Positions 34,150-46,030 are shown, counted from the stretch's first letter. The stretch: 64,000 nucleotides of DNA from Okapia johnstoni (GCA_024291935.2 CM044315.1:53108385-53172384); one strand, 5' to 3'. Notes: generated by a model not told the origin, from the letters alone. Numbers and translations are program-made.

Positions 34150-34211
34150 CACTGAGTCGGCCAAAATGTTGGAATTGGAAAAAGCTGAATGAATTTTTTT
34201 GGCCAACCCAA
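34150..34211 (+). mobile_element. Mariner-like MITE hairpin, candidate miR-2284/2285-type source
   Basis: A 62-bp element between TA dinucleotides (34148-34149 and 34212-34213). The ends are inverted repeats (left CTGAGTCGGCCAAAA, right TTTTGGCCAACCCAA), as in ruminant mariner MITEs. The right arm AAGCTGAATGAATTTTTTTGG resembles, from memory, the mature strand of the ruminant miR-2285 family, and the left arm resembles miR-2284. Pairing next to the perfect GGCCAAAA/TTTTGGCC base is imperfect, so processing to a miRNA is uncertain. Confidence 0.65.
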
Positions 34212-34213
34212 TA

Positions 34214-35512
34214 TTGTCTTTTTTTTTTTTTCAGGTGTGCAACAAATGAAGATGGGTAGCAATTACAGGAGAAGGGTATCAGGAGCACGTGGTATCATGA
34301 CAACAGGGGAATGGAGCATTTTAAGGAAAGATGAACATTTAAACATAATATAAAAAGGAGAGATTAACAGTTACATTCTTTGATATTCTGAGTGTGATAA
34401 ACTCTAAGTGTCCCCCACATTTAGCAACAATTAGAACCACAGTGATCTGAGTAAAAGAACAAGCTTTAGTGTGAAGCTGGGGAGTTATAGCCACATTTTT
34501 ATAGTGAAGTGCTATTTTCAAATTTGAAGAATAATGTAAAAGTGAATAGATTCAATAAATGTTACTTCTTTCCTTTTTTTTCCCTCTCCTAGGCCATAAC
34601 AATGTTCAGAATTGATGGTGGAAGCACCTTTCCCATTGTCATTTATTTCAGACTCTCCCAAAACTTAATGCCTCAAGTTCTGCAGATGAGAGCAAAAGAT
34701 TAAAAGGGAACACACACCTGCTTAAGTTTCTCTTGAAATCTGTGTGAGTTGTAATAAAATGATAATTTTAAAATCTCATAACAGACTGAAATTCATTTAA
34801 AGTATTATACTTTAATCAAAAAATCTTATTCCTTCTCTTGAAATCATTTAAAAAATATTTTGCTTTGCATTGGAGATTGCATGAGTTACATTTATTTATA
34901 TATCTCTTTATTGCTTTCCCACACAAACACAAAAATAACCCAGCTGTGATTACATATTACTGATTGTTTATAAGTCGCAAATCTACTCCCTAAAACTTTT
35001 TGGCACAACTCCAAGGAGCCATGTATACACTCTGAATTGTTTTTATAAAGGTACTTTTATTTAAAAGGCATGTATTATACATATACAGTATAAACTAGGG
35101 TTAGTTGAGGACATAGAATTTTAAATTAGCACAATAGCTAGATAAGTCTCTAAGAGCTTTATCAAAAATAATAGCTCAAGCCACCTTATGGCATTCCATT
35201 AACAATTTTCTTTGGGATAAATTTTTCAAGCCATCATGCTTTCTTTTAGGCACTTAACATCTATCTGAAAAATCATAGTTCTTTTTTTTTGTTTCATTTG
35301 ACTATATATAATTTAATTTTAAGATGCAGCTTTTATCATAGATGTTTTCAGGAAGTAATTTACACATTTGAACCAGCTCAAATCAACACTTTTTTCAATT
35401 TACTGACATTTTTTTAATGTTTTCCTGAACTACCTAAATATATTTTACCCAACATATAAAAAAAAAAAAACAAATTTGAATAACAATGACCCCATTTCAG
35501 TACGTTCTTTTC
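34214..35512. other. Unassigned AT-rich sequence
   Basis: About 1.3 kb with no recognised repeat. Short poly(A) and poly(T) runs lie at 35281-35290 and 35460-35471. Confidence 0.5.
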
Positions 35513-36319
35513 TTGTAAGGTTCAGTTCAGTTCAGTTGCTCAGTCGTGTCTGACTCTTTGCGACCCCATGAATCGCAGCGCGCCAGGCCTCTCTGTCCAT
35601 CACCAACTCCCAGAGTCTACCCAAACCCATGTCCATTGAGTCGGTGATGCCATCCAACCATCTCATCCTCTGTTGTCCCCTTCTCCTCCTGCCCCCAGTC
35701 CTACCCAGCATTAGGGTCTTTTCCAATGAGTCAACTTCACATCAGGTGGCCAAAGTATTGGAGTTTCAGCTTCAACATCAGTCCTTCCAACAAACACCCA
35801 AGATTGATCTCCTTTAGGATGGATTGATTGGATCTCCTTGCAGTCCAAGGGACTCTCAAGAGTCTTCTCCAACACCACAGTTCAAAAGCATCAGTTCTGC
35901 AGCACTCAGCTTTCTTCACCGTCCAACTCTCACATCCATACATGACCACTGGAAAAACCATAGCCTTGACTAGACGGACTTTTGTTGGCAAAGTAATGTC
36001 TCTGCTTTTAAATATGCTATCTAGGTTGGCCATAACCTTCCTTCCAAGGAGTAAGCATCTTTTAATTTCATGGCTGCAATCACCATCAGCAGTGATTTTG
36101 GAGCCCCCCAAAATAAAGTCTGACACTGTTTCCACTGTTTCCCCATCTATTTCCCATGAAGTGATGGGACCAGATGCCATGATCTTAGTTTTCTGAACGT
36201 TGAGCTTTAAGCCAACTTTTTCACTCTCCTCTTTCACTTTCATCAAGAGGCTCTTTAGCTCTTCTTCACTTTCTGCCATAAGGGTGGTGTCATTTGCATA
36301 TCTGAGGTTATTGTAAGGT
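35513..36319 (-). mobile_element. BovB LINE 3' portion with target duplication, YAND variant
   Basis: BovB sequence (35522-36310) between 9-bp repeats TTGTAAGGT (35513-35521 and 36311-36319). It is truncated 5' a few codons before the catalytic motif, which reads YAND at 36300-36289. The downstream frame of 180 codons (36279-35737) is open, with ESEEELKSLL, GLKLNVQKTK, SWEIDGETVETVSDF, CESWTVKKAE and LLRVPWTARR. The last BovB segment is in a second frame (35726-35532). Young by the look of its open frame. Confidence 0.96.
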
Positions 36320-36931
36320 ATGTAATCTTTTTTTTTTTTTTTACAACCTTTAACCTAACCAACACCAAGGACAGTTTATAGCCTTCCTTGATGCAAGACA
36401 CTTTTTGCTACAGGAGAAAAGTGAAGATATACATTCCTTCCAGGGTAACGAGCCTAGAGTTCAGGGTATTAAATATATTTTTGTCTTGTAGGAAAACTTT
36501 TTAATTTTTTATAGAATAAAGTAAAATTTGTCATTCTAGATATATGACTATATAAAAAATTTGAATGCAAAATTTACATGGTGACCCCCAATTTTTAAGC
36601 TTTTGGTTGTTCACTTATTTTTTCTTTTCCTATGGCCTTTTTTATAACCATTCACTGAAACTTTTAGAAGCCTTAAGTCATGTTGATTAATTACCCTTTC
36701 TTGGCACCTATTGATTCTTTACATGAACTCCTGAACTTCTGGCATTTTTACTAAGTTTTGTGAATTCCAACAAAATATACAGACTATATGTTCTTATTAA
36801 TTTCATGACAGTTCTTATGAGATATCAGTTTATCTTAAGCCATTATTAGCCAAATGCCCTGTTAATACTCCTTATCATTTTGACCACCATGGTTTCAAAT
36901 AAAAATAGAAAACTGTGATATCTTAATTTAT
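36320..36931. other. Unassigned AT-rich sequence
   Basis: A T-run follows the BovB duplication at about 36329-36342. Nothing else is recognised. Confidence 0.45.
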
Positions 36932-37202
36932 CAGGAGAAGGCAATTGCAACCAACTCCAGTACTCTTGCCTGGAAGATCCCACGGACAGAGGAGCTGGGT
37001 AGGCCGCAGTCCATGCGGTCGCTAAGGTTCAGACATGACTGAGCGACTTCAGTTTCACTTTTCACTTTCATGTATTGGAGAAGGAAATGGCAATCCACTC
37101 AGGAAATGGCAACCCACTCCAGTGTTCTCGCCCAGGGATGGAGGAGCCTGGTGGGCTGCCATCTATGGGGTCGCACAGAGTCGGACACGACTGAAGCGAC
37201 TT

Positions 37203-37233
<31 letters not shown>
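36932..37233 (+). mobile_element. BOV-A2 SINE with (AGC)n tail
   Basis: Two Bov-A monomers in tandem (GGAGAAGGCAATTGCAACC... and GGAGAAGGAAATGGCAATCC...) with no tRNA head, joined by TTTCACTTTTCACTTTCATG, the BOV-A2 arrangement. It ends in (AGC)n at 37203-37233. The poly-serine frame at 37035-37301 is only this repeat. Confidence 0.94.
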
Positions 37234-37759
37234 TTTTGTCTTCTGACCTTCTGCCCATTGTTTCAGTCTTCTGTTTTGTTTTCTCAACAATTTCTAAATA
37301 GAGGAATTTTTCAAAAATTTTTTTCTGGTCCTCTCTTCATTTCTTTTTGCATTATTTCTATGGATAATTGCATCCACAACAATGATTTGATTGGCAATCA
37401 TTTCTTAATTATGCTTCTAGCCTCTTCTTATGCTTTTTTTTTTTTTAAATCTACACTTCCATTAAAGTACTACTGGGCATATTTGTTCTAATATCCTTCC
37501 TGTATACACCTGCTAATCCTGTTTTCCATCAACTTCATCATCTTCAGAACTACATCAACTTCAGAAAGTTGTAGAAAAATATTAGAAAATATTAGAAAAA
37601 TATTAGAAATATGAGGAACTATGGGGACATGGTAAGTCTCATATTTACCTGAAAACTATAATTTCAATAGACTTTCCTCTTCAAGTCTGAATTGTTGGCC
37701 TCAATTCTTATTTTTACTAAGAAAATATAAGCAATTTTTTAAATAGTCATTTTCTTAGT
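37234..37759. other. Unassigned sequence with AT minisatellite
   Basis: A small tandem run of (TATTAGAAAA)n-type units lies at about 37570-37612. The rest is anonymous. Confidence 0.5.
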
Positions 37760-38443
37760 ACCAGCTTTAGCAAAAGCCCTCGTTGTGCAGATCTTCTGCC
37801 ATCTTTACATGTTCAGTGCACAAATTCTCCAGGTTTCTATTTAAAATCAACCCTGTGCTTTGGATCTCATCTAATATCACCAACTCAGAAACCTTGTTTC
37901 CACTCTTTACGGTATCATTTCTATCATCCCAGGGACACATTCATGTCTTAAAGAGAAAAAACACTCCCTTGATGCCATGTAACTCTATAGGTACCTTCTA
38001 ATTAATTCCTGTGCTCCCCTTTGGAACAGAATTCCAGAATTGCATCTACACTTGATCCTCACTGCCTTGCCTCCTGTTCAACCATAAACGACTCCGCTAG
38101 ACCTTTCATTCCCTATACTGGACTGAAATCACTTTTGTCCAAGATGCCAATTAATCTATCCTGCTGGACCAAGCCTTCAGATAATTCTCTTCCCACATTT
38201 TACTCATACCCTCAGCAATTTTCAACCACCAATTATTTCTTCTCAAAACATTTTTTTTCTCTTTGACAACACAGCACTCCTGATCTCCCTCCTATTACAT
38301 TGAGCACTCTATTTTTCAACTTTATTGCCTAATCCATCTTTTCCTGACCTCTAAAATGAGAGATTTCCAGGGTCCTGTGCTCTTTCTTCCTATACTTACT
38401 TCCCAGATTGTCTGATCTAATCACATGGCTTTAATCATCATTT

Positions 38444-38482
38444 ATCAATAATAATAAAGATAATAATAACAGATAATTAACA
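38444..38482. repeat. (TAA)n-rich microsatellite
   Basis: CAATAATAATAAAGATAATAATAAC next to the SINE insertion inside L2. Confidence 0.85.
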
Positions 38483-38506
38483 GTTATAATTAATGGCTGG
38501 TAATGC

Positions 38507-38737
38507 AACTGAGTGGGACTTCCCCAGTGGCTCAGTGGTAAAGAATATGCCTGCAATGCAGGAGACACGGAAGACCTGGGTTCTATCCCTGGGTGGGAAA
38601 GACCCCCTGGAAGATGAAATGGCAACCCACTCCAGTATTCTTGCTGGGAAAAGCCCACAGAAAAGGAGTCTGGTGGGTACAGTCCATAGGTTGCAAAGAG
38701 TTGGACATGATTCAGCATGCACACAACGAAACTGAGT
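38507..38737 (+). mobile_element. Bov-tA SINE nested in L2
   Basis: Complete SINE (38515-38729), flanked by AACTGAGT at 38507-38514 and 38730-38737. The box B-like GGTTCTATCCC is partly mutated and there is a small internal insertion (ACACGGAAG). Confidence 0.93.
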
Positions 38738-39392
38738 ACTAAAGAAATACAGTATCTTGGCCATATTTGTAAAACTACTATGTAGTTCAGGGATTCAAAT
38801 TCTGGCAGTTTGTCTCCCAAGCTCATATCATTAGCTATTACACTCTACCAAATGTAGATTTTCAGTCCTGACCATGTGTTGAGCTCCAGTCTTACTTCCC
38901 AATTTCTTGCTAAACATCTCCATTTGAATGCCTCAGAAACATCTAAAACCTCAACATACACAAAATTGACTTTTGCCTTCCTTCCAAATTCACTGTACTG
39001 TACTCATCTCCCCCCTTGCAGGATAGAGCCTCTAATTTGTGGAATTCTGCTATTCTGTTTCCAGGAACATGGGCATTCTGACTATAATTCTTATTCCCAA
39101 ATCAGGTTCTTTGCCCTTACTTTTCCCTTCTCTAGAAATGTTCTTCCCCAAGACTTTATGTGACTTGTACTTTCACTTTATTTATTTTGATTGTACTTAA
39201 ATGTTATATGCTCCAAAATAACACTCCCAGATGTATTTAGTGACTGTGCTGCCCTTTTTCACTTACTCTTTTTCTGTCCAGCTGACTTTTATTTTTCTTC
39301 TTAATGCTTATCACCATCTATAATTAAATATATGATTTTAGTTGCTTATCACCTATCTCTCCATTAAAAGGAAAGTTCTATTAAGAAAATAC

Positions 39393-39440
39393 TGGTTAAG
39401 TTATTCCCATTGTCAAGTTATTCCCCTGGTCAAGTTATTC
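39393..39440. repeat. Three imperfect 17-bp tandem units
   Basis: GTTAAGTTATTCCC, GTCAAGTTATTCCC and GTCAAGTTATTCTCC follow one another at the end of the L2 block. Confidence 0.75.
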
Positions 39441-39779
39441 TCCAAACTGTTGATCTTTTCCTAAACTCATTTTATACTTTTTGGTTTGTTTCTTAAATTC
39501 TCAGTTTTTTTTTCTCCATATCTTATTTATCTGTGAAAGTTCTAACAGAAATAAGATAAAGATTCTTTTTCTTTTTTTTAATGAAACTGTCTGTGATTCC
39601 TCCAGTCAAGATTTTATCCTGGTATTTTAATACAAATCCACAGTTTGAACTTCTGTCATGGATTTTTTTAAATCATATTCTGCCTAGTGGTACAATATAT
39701 ATGCAACTGTTTTTCTCCCTCAATTAATTTTGTTTAATTTACATTCCAATGAACAAACATTTGTTGACACACTCACAAC
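39441..39779. other. Unassigned insertion between L2 pieces
   Basis: AT-rich sequence that separates the L2 body from what looks like its terminal segment. Nothing recognised. Confidence 0.35.
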
Positions 39780-39890
39780 TCCTTTGTACGGCAATGTTGT
39801 CATCATTTATATATCTTCCAAAGGTCTGACATGGTAACTTACATGTAGCCGTCACTCAATAAATGTTTGTGAAATTGGTGAATCTTCTTG
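39780..39890 (+). mobile_element. L2 terminal segment
   Basis: GTTGTCATCATTTATATATCTTCC...CGTCACTCAATAAATGTTTGTGAAAT matches the extreme 3' end of L2 or MIR. It is probably the displaced terminus of the L2 above. Confidence 0.55.
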
Positions 39891-41178
39891 TTTCTGGAAA
39901 AAATATGTTCATTTTTCCCCCATTGAACCATATAACAAGGGTACTATAAATTTTCATTATTTTGAAAAATATGTCATTAGTATTATGTTAAATCTAATAA
40001 TAATGCTCTCTTCTGTATGTATGTGGTTTTTTGTATTGTATCCTGAGTTTTCTTATAGAAGGAAATGCTTGTAGCTTTCAACGACTTTCCATCATCTACC
40101 TTCCCTGGTATACTGCCTATGGTAAATTGAAAACCAGATGACAGGTACTGCCCACTGAGGTTATATCTGTTAAGTGACCCACATTGAGTAGGTTAGATTC
40201 ACAATCACTATTAAAAACCCAGCAAAGTCATGGAAGCAGTGCTTGCTCTGTCCTTAACAACTGCTTTCTTAATCTGCCTTCTCTTATTAGTGACATGCAG
40301 GCTACTGGGAGGTCTCCTATGTCCCTTGGACTTGAACTTCACGTACTGATACCAGTCTAACAGATTACTTTGGCATAAGTGACAGCTGTTTTAGCCTCTT
40401 ATGATATAAGTTTTGACAAATTATCTGATGTCTTATCTAAGAGGCAGGTCTAGAAGTAACATCAGAGTGGGATTTCCTTTTATTTGTTGACCTAGGAGAA
40501 TCCAGGATTTGTGTGAAAAATGTCAGATTTTTTTTTGTTTTTTGGCCCACAGGAGTTAATGATTTGTCTTCCTATGTTTTTTTATATGTTCCAACTCTCA
40601 AAAGAGTAATAATTTAATACTTATAAATATACACCTTCTATTGTGTCTAACATAATGAAAATCAGCTATAAATGTAAAATACAATTATCAAGTATACATT
40701 TTTCATTCAATAATTCACATCATATCTCTGTCATTACTGGGTTTGTTGAGAGAGATGGAAAAAATTGTAAAATACCCCAAGTTATTGACCTTCGAAAAAG
40801 AAAATTCTTTAGATTTTTTTGGTTGCCTTGCATCTTTCATCTTATTATGAAGTTCCTTGTATTCCATAAATGCGGCTTTAGAATGAGTTACAATTTGGCA
40901 GTTGTGCCACCCTATTGGCTCATACTGAAAGTGTGAGTCAGTAAATCCTGTGTGTTAGGTGTGGATCTTTTTTAAAAACACAAACTGTAGTCTAGTCAGA
41001 TTTTCACAAATTACACTTATGTTTGTTTTAACTTAAATTCAAGACTCTATTCTGTTAATTTTGGCCCATAATTCTAGGCAACAAAAATTATGCTGAAATT
41101 TAATTATGTCACCTAATGCAATATCTATCCCCTTTCCTATCTGTATCATTTAAAAGTACAATATATAACAAAAATAGC
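39891..41178. other. Unassigned AT-rich sequence
   Basis: No repeat or exon recognised. A 97-codon frame at 40643-40936 has no domain or coding context. Confidence 0.45.
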
Positions 41179-41500
41179 AGACTTCCCTGGTAGTCCAGTG
41201 ATTAAGAATCTGCCTGCCAAAGCAAGGGACACAAATTCAATCACTGGTTCAAGAAGATCTCACTTGCCACGGAGCAGCTAAGCCCATGCGTCACAATTAT
41301 TGAAGCCAGCATGCCTGGTGTCCACGCTCATGATAAAAGAAGCCACCACAATGAAAAGCCATTGCACTGCAATGAGGATTAGCGCATGCTTGCTGCAACT
41401 AGAAAAAGCCTGCATGCAGAAGTGAGAATCAGACTCAGTGCAACCATACATACAATTTAATACATACATACATAATTACAAAAATAAATAAAATAGAAAG
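41179..41500 (+). mobile_element. CHR-type cetartiodactyl SINE
   Basis: tRNA-Glu-like head (GACTTCCCTGGTAGTCCAGTG) and CHR body (AGAAGCCACCACAATGAAAAG, GCAACTAGAAAAAGCCTGCATGCAG) ending in TACATACATA and AATAAATAAA. Older-looking than the copy at 13.9 kb. Confidence 0.88.
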
Positions 41501-41689
41501 AAAGAATAGCTTCCACCCAGGACTTTTATGGAAACACAGGGGACACAAAGCTTGGAGAAACCACTCCAGACTGATCTCAATATATTTTTGCTATATTACT
41601 GGAAGGAAAGTCTCAGACTTGCTTCTACCATCGTCAGGGGTCCCTGGATGCCTATGTGGCAGAGTTAAAGCAGGAGTTCGATCACGTTC

Positions 41690-42005
41690 CTCCTCGTTCA
41701 AACTTTCTCACTCCTCTCTCTCATATAGCCACAGTATCATTCCATCATTACTTCACAGCACTGCAAAAAGGTCACCTTCTCATTGCAGCCTACACTGAAA
41801 CCCCACTGAAAATATCAGTCATTCCTACCTCAACTGCCAAGCCTATAGTTCGCATCTTTTTAAATTTTATGCAATGCTCATTATTTTTAAACATACTATA
41901 TAATTTACTTGTAATTGTATTGTATCCTCCCACAAAGATAAGTGTTTTTGTCTGCTTGGTTCAGTATTTACTTGGCTAAATGGTATAAATAAATACATGA
42001 ATTAA
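41690..42005 (+). mobile_element. L2 3' relic
   Basis: AAACATACTATATAATTTACTTG, CTCCCACAAAGATAAGTG, TTTTTGTCTGCTTGGTTCAGTATT and AATACATGAATTAAT match the L2 3' region. The 107-codon frame here is chance. Confidence 0.5.
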
Positions 42006-42094
42006 TCCCTTTAATGTCTATAAAATGTTGGAGGCATGGAACATCAGTTCATACCTCATGTTTCATTATTAGAAGTAATAACAAAAAAATAACA

Positions 42095-42235
42095 CATAGT
42101 GAAGCTTATAATGTGCCAAGATCACACTAAGTCCCTTACATGCATTGGGTATAACTACTGATGGCAAAAAGCTATATGTAAATACTTTCCTGATTTTGAA
42201 GATGAAGAAATGGGCACTGAGAATAATTTTATTTT
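42095..42235 (-). repeat. MIR relic (antisense)
   Basis: TAATGTGCCAAGATCACACTAAG, TTACATGCATTGGG and TGATTTTGAAGATGAAGAAATGG in the reversed MIR order. Confidence 0.65.
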
Positions 42236-43398
42236 GTTACTTACTAAAATGCGAATTACCATTCAATAGCCAACTGTTAATCAAAGTTAATATTTTTACA
42301 AGTAGATATTAGTACAATTTTTCTAGCAATAAATTTAAAACAATATGTGAATATTCCTGCTTAGTATTTTTTTAGTAAAAAATTAGAATATTCAGATGAA
42401 TTAAGGTTATATCAGGACTTGGAATTTGTGGATTACAGACTAAGATCTGTTCTTAAATGACAGTCATGTTACTATTGGAATCAGATTGATTGATGTAGAT
42501 GTTAAAATTTTTCTAATTCATTTTGTACATGAATATTAAACAATGTTAATTATGCTTACCATTTAATATCAAAACCAATGTCTTTTGTCTTACCATTTAA
42601 TATAAAAGCCATTTAATATCAAAACTATTCCTTTAAGATTGATCAATCTGCAAAATAAAAGAAAAGGAAATTAATTCTGGCAATATGAAATGTAAAAGAA
42701 GCATCAGTTTAGATTTAGCTTGATCAAATGAACTATATAAACTACCTCTGGGGGGAAAACAGTCTCCTATGTAAATATGTAAGGTAGATGAGTTACCTGT
42801 GAGATGCTCTATGAAAACATTTTACATGTTTAAATGACTTTGAGGAAAATCTACAGTCTCTCCCTTCTTGAAGGGCCTCAATACATTATTATGTTCTGGA
42901 ATAAGTACATATGTTGAAAACTGTGTAATGCAACAACAACCAAATTCTAAAAACTTAACTTTTTTTATCCCATAGAAAATGTATCCATGTCCTCCAGAAA
43001 TAGTGTTCTGAGAAACTCACTCTGGAAAATGCAGGTTTGTCCATGTTAAATCATCTGAGCAGATTTAAAATGTAGTCTAATCTATTTTACATTATAGTCA
43101 ATGACAATACATATCATTTATTCTTTCAGAGTCTAGGTCTACCTTGGGTGTGTATGCAGTTCATAGGGAGAGTGTTTGACAATACATGAGCATGTAAAAC
43201 CTCCCACATATGTACAATAATTTTTAGACATCACAGCATCTGCTTAAGTAACTATGCAGATCTTAAATAAAGCTTCCCTTCTACAAAACAAAATTAATCA
43301 GCATATTATGCAACTAATATGCTACAGTGGACAGCTATGTAGAGTCTACAAAAGGGAACAGTGCCTGGGTCTCTATGCATAATTATGTATTTATACTC
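42236..43398. other. Unassigned AT-rich sequence with local duplication
   Basis: A block CTTACCATTTAATAT occurs at about 42555 and 42590, with ATTTAATATCAAAAC repeated at 42612. Otherwise nothing is recognised. Confidence 0.45.
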
Positions 43399-43570
43399 AG
43401 GAAGGTAACATAATGTAGTAGCCACAGCGGTGAATTTTGTCAGGAAATCTGAATTCAGATTCCAGCTCTGCCAAATATTTGCTGAAAAAACACACAACTT
43501 AACTTCTCACAGCCTCGGTTTTCTAATAGACACAAGAGAGTAAACAGATAATAGTAAGACCATGATTACG
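43399..43570 (+). repeat. MIR relic
   Basis: TCTGAATTCAGATTCCAGCTCTGCC, ACTTAACTTCTCACAGCCTCGG and TTTTCTAATAGACACAAGAG track MIR. Confidence 0.72.
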
Positions 43571-43878
43571 TCTAGGATCTACTTATGAAGACATTTGATA
43601 AAAAGCTGGTAACTGTAAAATATTGTACAAATTGAGCTGTTTATTGTTTATGTCTTTTGTTAAGTGGAAAATATCAAGGCTAGTTATAAAATCTGACATA
43701 TTGTACACCAAGAAAATTTGCCTTCTCATTTTTGATGTTTGACCATAACACTGGCTTGAATCTTTTAGGTAAAATCACAGTATTTCAATCAAAAATGAAA
43801 CATGTTGAAATATTTGGCTTCTTTTCAAATGAAAGATCATTTTAAAAAGCTGTTCATTATTTCTGTTTGTAAACTTGA

Positions 43879-43905
43879 GAGAGAGAAAGAGAGAGAGAGA
43901 GACCA
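43879..43905. repeat. (GA)n microsatellite
   Basis: AGAGAGAGAAAGAGAGAGAGAGAG purine tract. Confidence 0.9.
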
Positions 43906-44960
43906 TTCAAAACCATCCATGTATAAAAGATATATACCCCTGCTAAGCCTGCCAACGCCCAAACGTAGTATAATAATCAAAATGAACTATACAGGTAAAA
44001 TAATGGTGCAGAAAGTTTCAAATGATGTGAGAATAATTGCCTAGTGCATAACTATTATTTTTTATCAACAGGAGGTTTATTACTCATATTTCTGCTGGAA
44101 ATATATTATGGCTATAAAACAGATTTCCTAATGGGAAAGGAAGTTATATCTAAAAGCAAATTGGGAGTCTAAAAACTCAGGAAGACTGAAAACAGAGAAA
44201 GTGCTTGATCTAATTAAAACATAGGTAAAGTTACATATTTTTGATATTCCAAAAGAATTCTAATTTCTTTTTGTTTAATATTTCCTATTTACCAAGCCCT
44301 GTAAAATTATTTCATGATCTACCTTTGAGTCTTTGTTATATGATGAACATATCTTGGTTTGCTTCTTGCCTTCAGTGAATTTATAATCTAGATGCAAGTA
44401 AAAGAAGTTTCAACAAAAAACCAGATATCAATTGAATTGGCCTGCTACAAAGTCTAAAAAAATATTAAGAGTGAGTGAATACAAGAGAAAATGAGGTCTC
44501 TAGATTATTTTATTTGTAGCAATCTTCCATCCCAGTTATTTTTGGTGTACTTATGCCTCCAAACATTCTACCTTATTGCTCATAAAATTAGTGATCAGAT
44601 ATGAGGTTCAGAAAATTGTTCACCAAAGATGAAAAAATAAAAATTCTGGCTGTTCTTCCACCTATATGACTCTCTACAAGTCTCTCTTGTATGACTCTCT
44701 ACAAGACTTTCATTTCATCATATTGAAAATAACAAATGTGTTTCAACTTGGGCTCTAGCCCTGATTCTTCATTAGAGTATGCCTAAAGTGGTATGTTAAG
44801 GAATTTAAGACCTTACCTAGAATAAATGCAAGAGTATGCAGGCATTATTAGTGCCTGCCATTAATGAAGGAAGCAAAGTTGCTGCACAAAATTTACATAT
44901 TTGCCAAACAAAATGTATAAGGTGCATATGGCCTAGAAAGTCTTTGGTTCCACACTGAAT
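43906..44960. other. Unassigned AT-rich sequence with small duplications
   Basis: A weak antisense L2-like patch lies near 44280-44400 (CTTCAGTGAATTTATAATCTAG). TATGACTCTCTACAAG occurs twice in about 25 bases near 44665-44706. Confidence 0.4.
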
Positions 44961-44964
44961 ACGT

Positions 44965-45595
44965 TTGTTCAGTCACTAAGAAGTATACGACTCTTTGTGA
45001 CCCCATAAACTGCAGCCACACCAGGCTTCCTGGTCTTGGGAATGTCTTTGGCACTTCCCTTCTTCGGGATTGGAATGAAAACTGACCTTTTGCAGTCCTG
45101 CGGCCACTGCTATTTTCTGAATTTGCTGATATAATGAGTGCAGCACTTAAACAGCATGATCTTTTAGGATTTGAAATAGCTCAGCTTGAATTCTGTCACC
45201 TCAACTAGCTTTGTTCGTAGTAATGTTTCCTAAGGCCCACCTGATTTCACACTTCAGATGTCTGGCTCTAGGAGAGTGACCACATCATCATGGTTATCTG
45301 GATCATTAAGACCTTTTTTGTATGGTTCTTCTGTGTATTCTTGCCACCTCTTCTTAATCTCTTTTGCCTCTGTTAGGTCCTTATCATTTCTGTCCTGTAT
45401 CATGCCCATCATTGAATGAAATGTTCCCTTGATATCTCCAATTTTCTTGAAGATGTCGCTGGTCTTGCCTATTCTGTTGCTCTCCTCTATTTCTTCACAC
45501 TATTCATTGAAGAAGGCCCCTTTTATCTCTCCTTGCTATTCTCTGGAAGTCTCCATTCAATTGGGTATATCTTTCCCTTTCTTGCTTGTTTTCCA
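44965..45595 (-). mobile_element. Internally deleted BovB LINE
   Basis: The left 80 bases are the BovB 3' terminus (TTTGTTCAGTCACTAAG...ACTCTTTGTGACCCC). At about 45045 the sequence jumps to mid-ORF2 (GGGATTGGAATGAAAACTGACC) and continues upstream through GCTTTGTTCGTAGTAATG and CTTGCCACCTCTTCTTAATC to CCATTCAATTGGGTATATC. The catalytic palm and the C-terminal domain, more than 1 kb in the 24.2-kb copy, are absent. More diverged than the other copies. Confidence 0.88.
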
Positions 45596-45849
45596 CAATG
45601 AATACTACAGAATGGAAAAGCAGTCAGAAATTACTATTACAAGCCTGCTCAGGGATGATTTCTTATAAATAATGAAAATTAAGCTGAAATTGAGAATAAA
45701 TAAAGCTCATAGAGGAATAGATAAATAAGAATAGCATTCCATGTTGCTGTTAGTGCTACAGTGGTCACAAGAAAGCTGAACAAGTGCTGAATGAAAATTT
45801 ACATTCAATGTTCATTGTAGACAGTATTTAAGTTTTAAGGTTCTGGAGA

Positions 45850-46030
45850 AACTCTACCTAGATTCAAATACTATTTATACTGGTTCTGTGGCCCTGAATT
45901 TATCCATACCTCAGTTTACTCACCAAGAAAAAATGAAAAAAGACTAGTACTTATCCCAGACTAACTGGATTTAATGAGAGAAGAGGATTAAATGAAACAA
46001 CAACCACTTAATTAATGCTAAGTTTTCAGA
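45850..46030 (+). repeat. MIR relic
   Basis: ACCTAGATTCAAATACT, GTTCTGTGGCCCTGAATTTATCC, ATACCTCAGTTTACTCACC and GAGGATTAAATGAAACAAC match MIR. Confidence 0.72.

Larger units (their letters stand above)
37760..39400 (+). mobile_element. Long L2 LINE relic (ORF2 to 3' region)
   Basis: Diverged L2 ORF2 text in order: GACCTTTCATTCCCTATACTGG, ATCACTTTTGTCCAAGATGCC, TTTGACAACACAGCACTCC, CCAGGGTCCTGTGCTC, CTATACTTACTTCCCAGATT, then after the SINE TAAACATCTCCATTTGAATGCCTC, ACAAAATTGACTTTTGCC, GGTTCTTTGCCCTTACTTTTCCC, ATGTTCTTCCCC and CTTATCACCATCTATAATTAAA. All frames are broken. A (TAA)n microsatellite and a SINE interrupt it. Confidence 0.68.

Noticed and set aside
35828..36196. Plus-strand 122-codon frame, and the similar ones at 24296-24664, 49970-50419 and 57530-57964
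   Set aside because: They are antisense shadows of BovB ORF2. The same peptides recur in every antisense BovB copy.
37035..37301. Frame with a poly-serine run
   Set aside because: The serines come from the (AGC)n tail of a BOV-A2 SINE.
41656..41979. 107-codon plus-strand frame
   Set aside because: Mostly within an L2 3' relic. Composition and context are non-coding.
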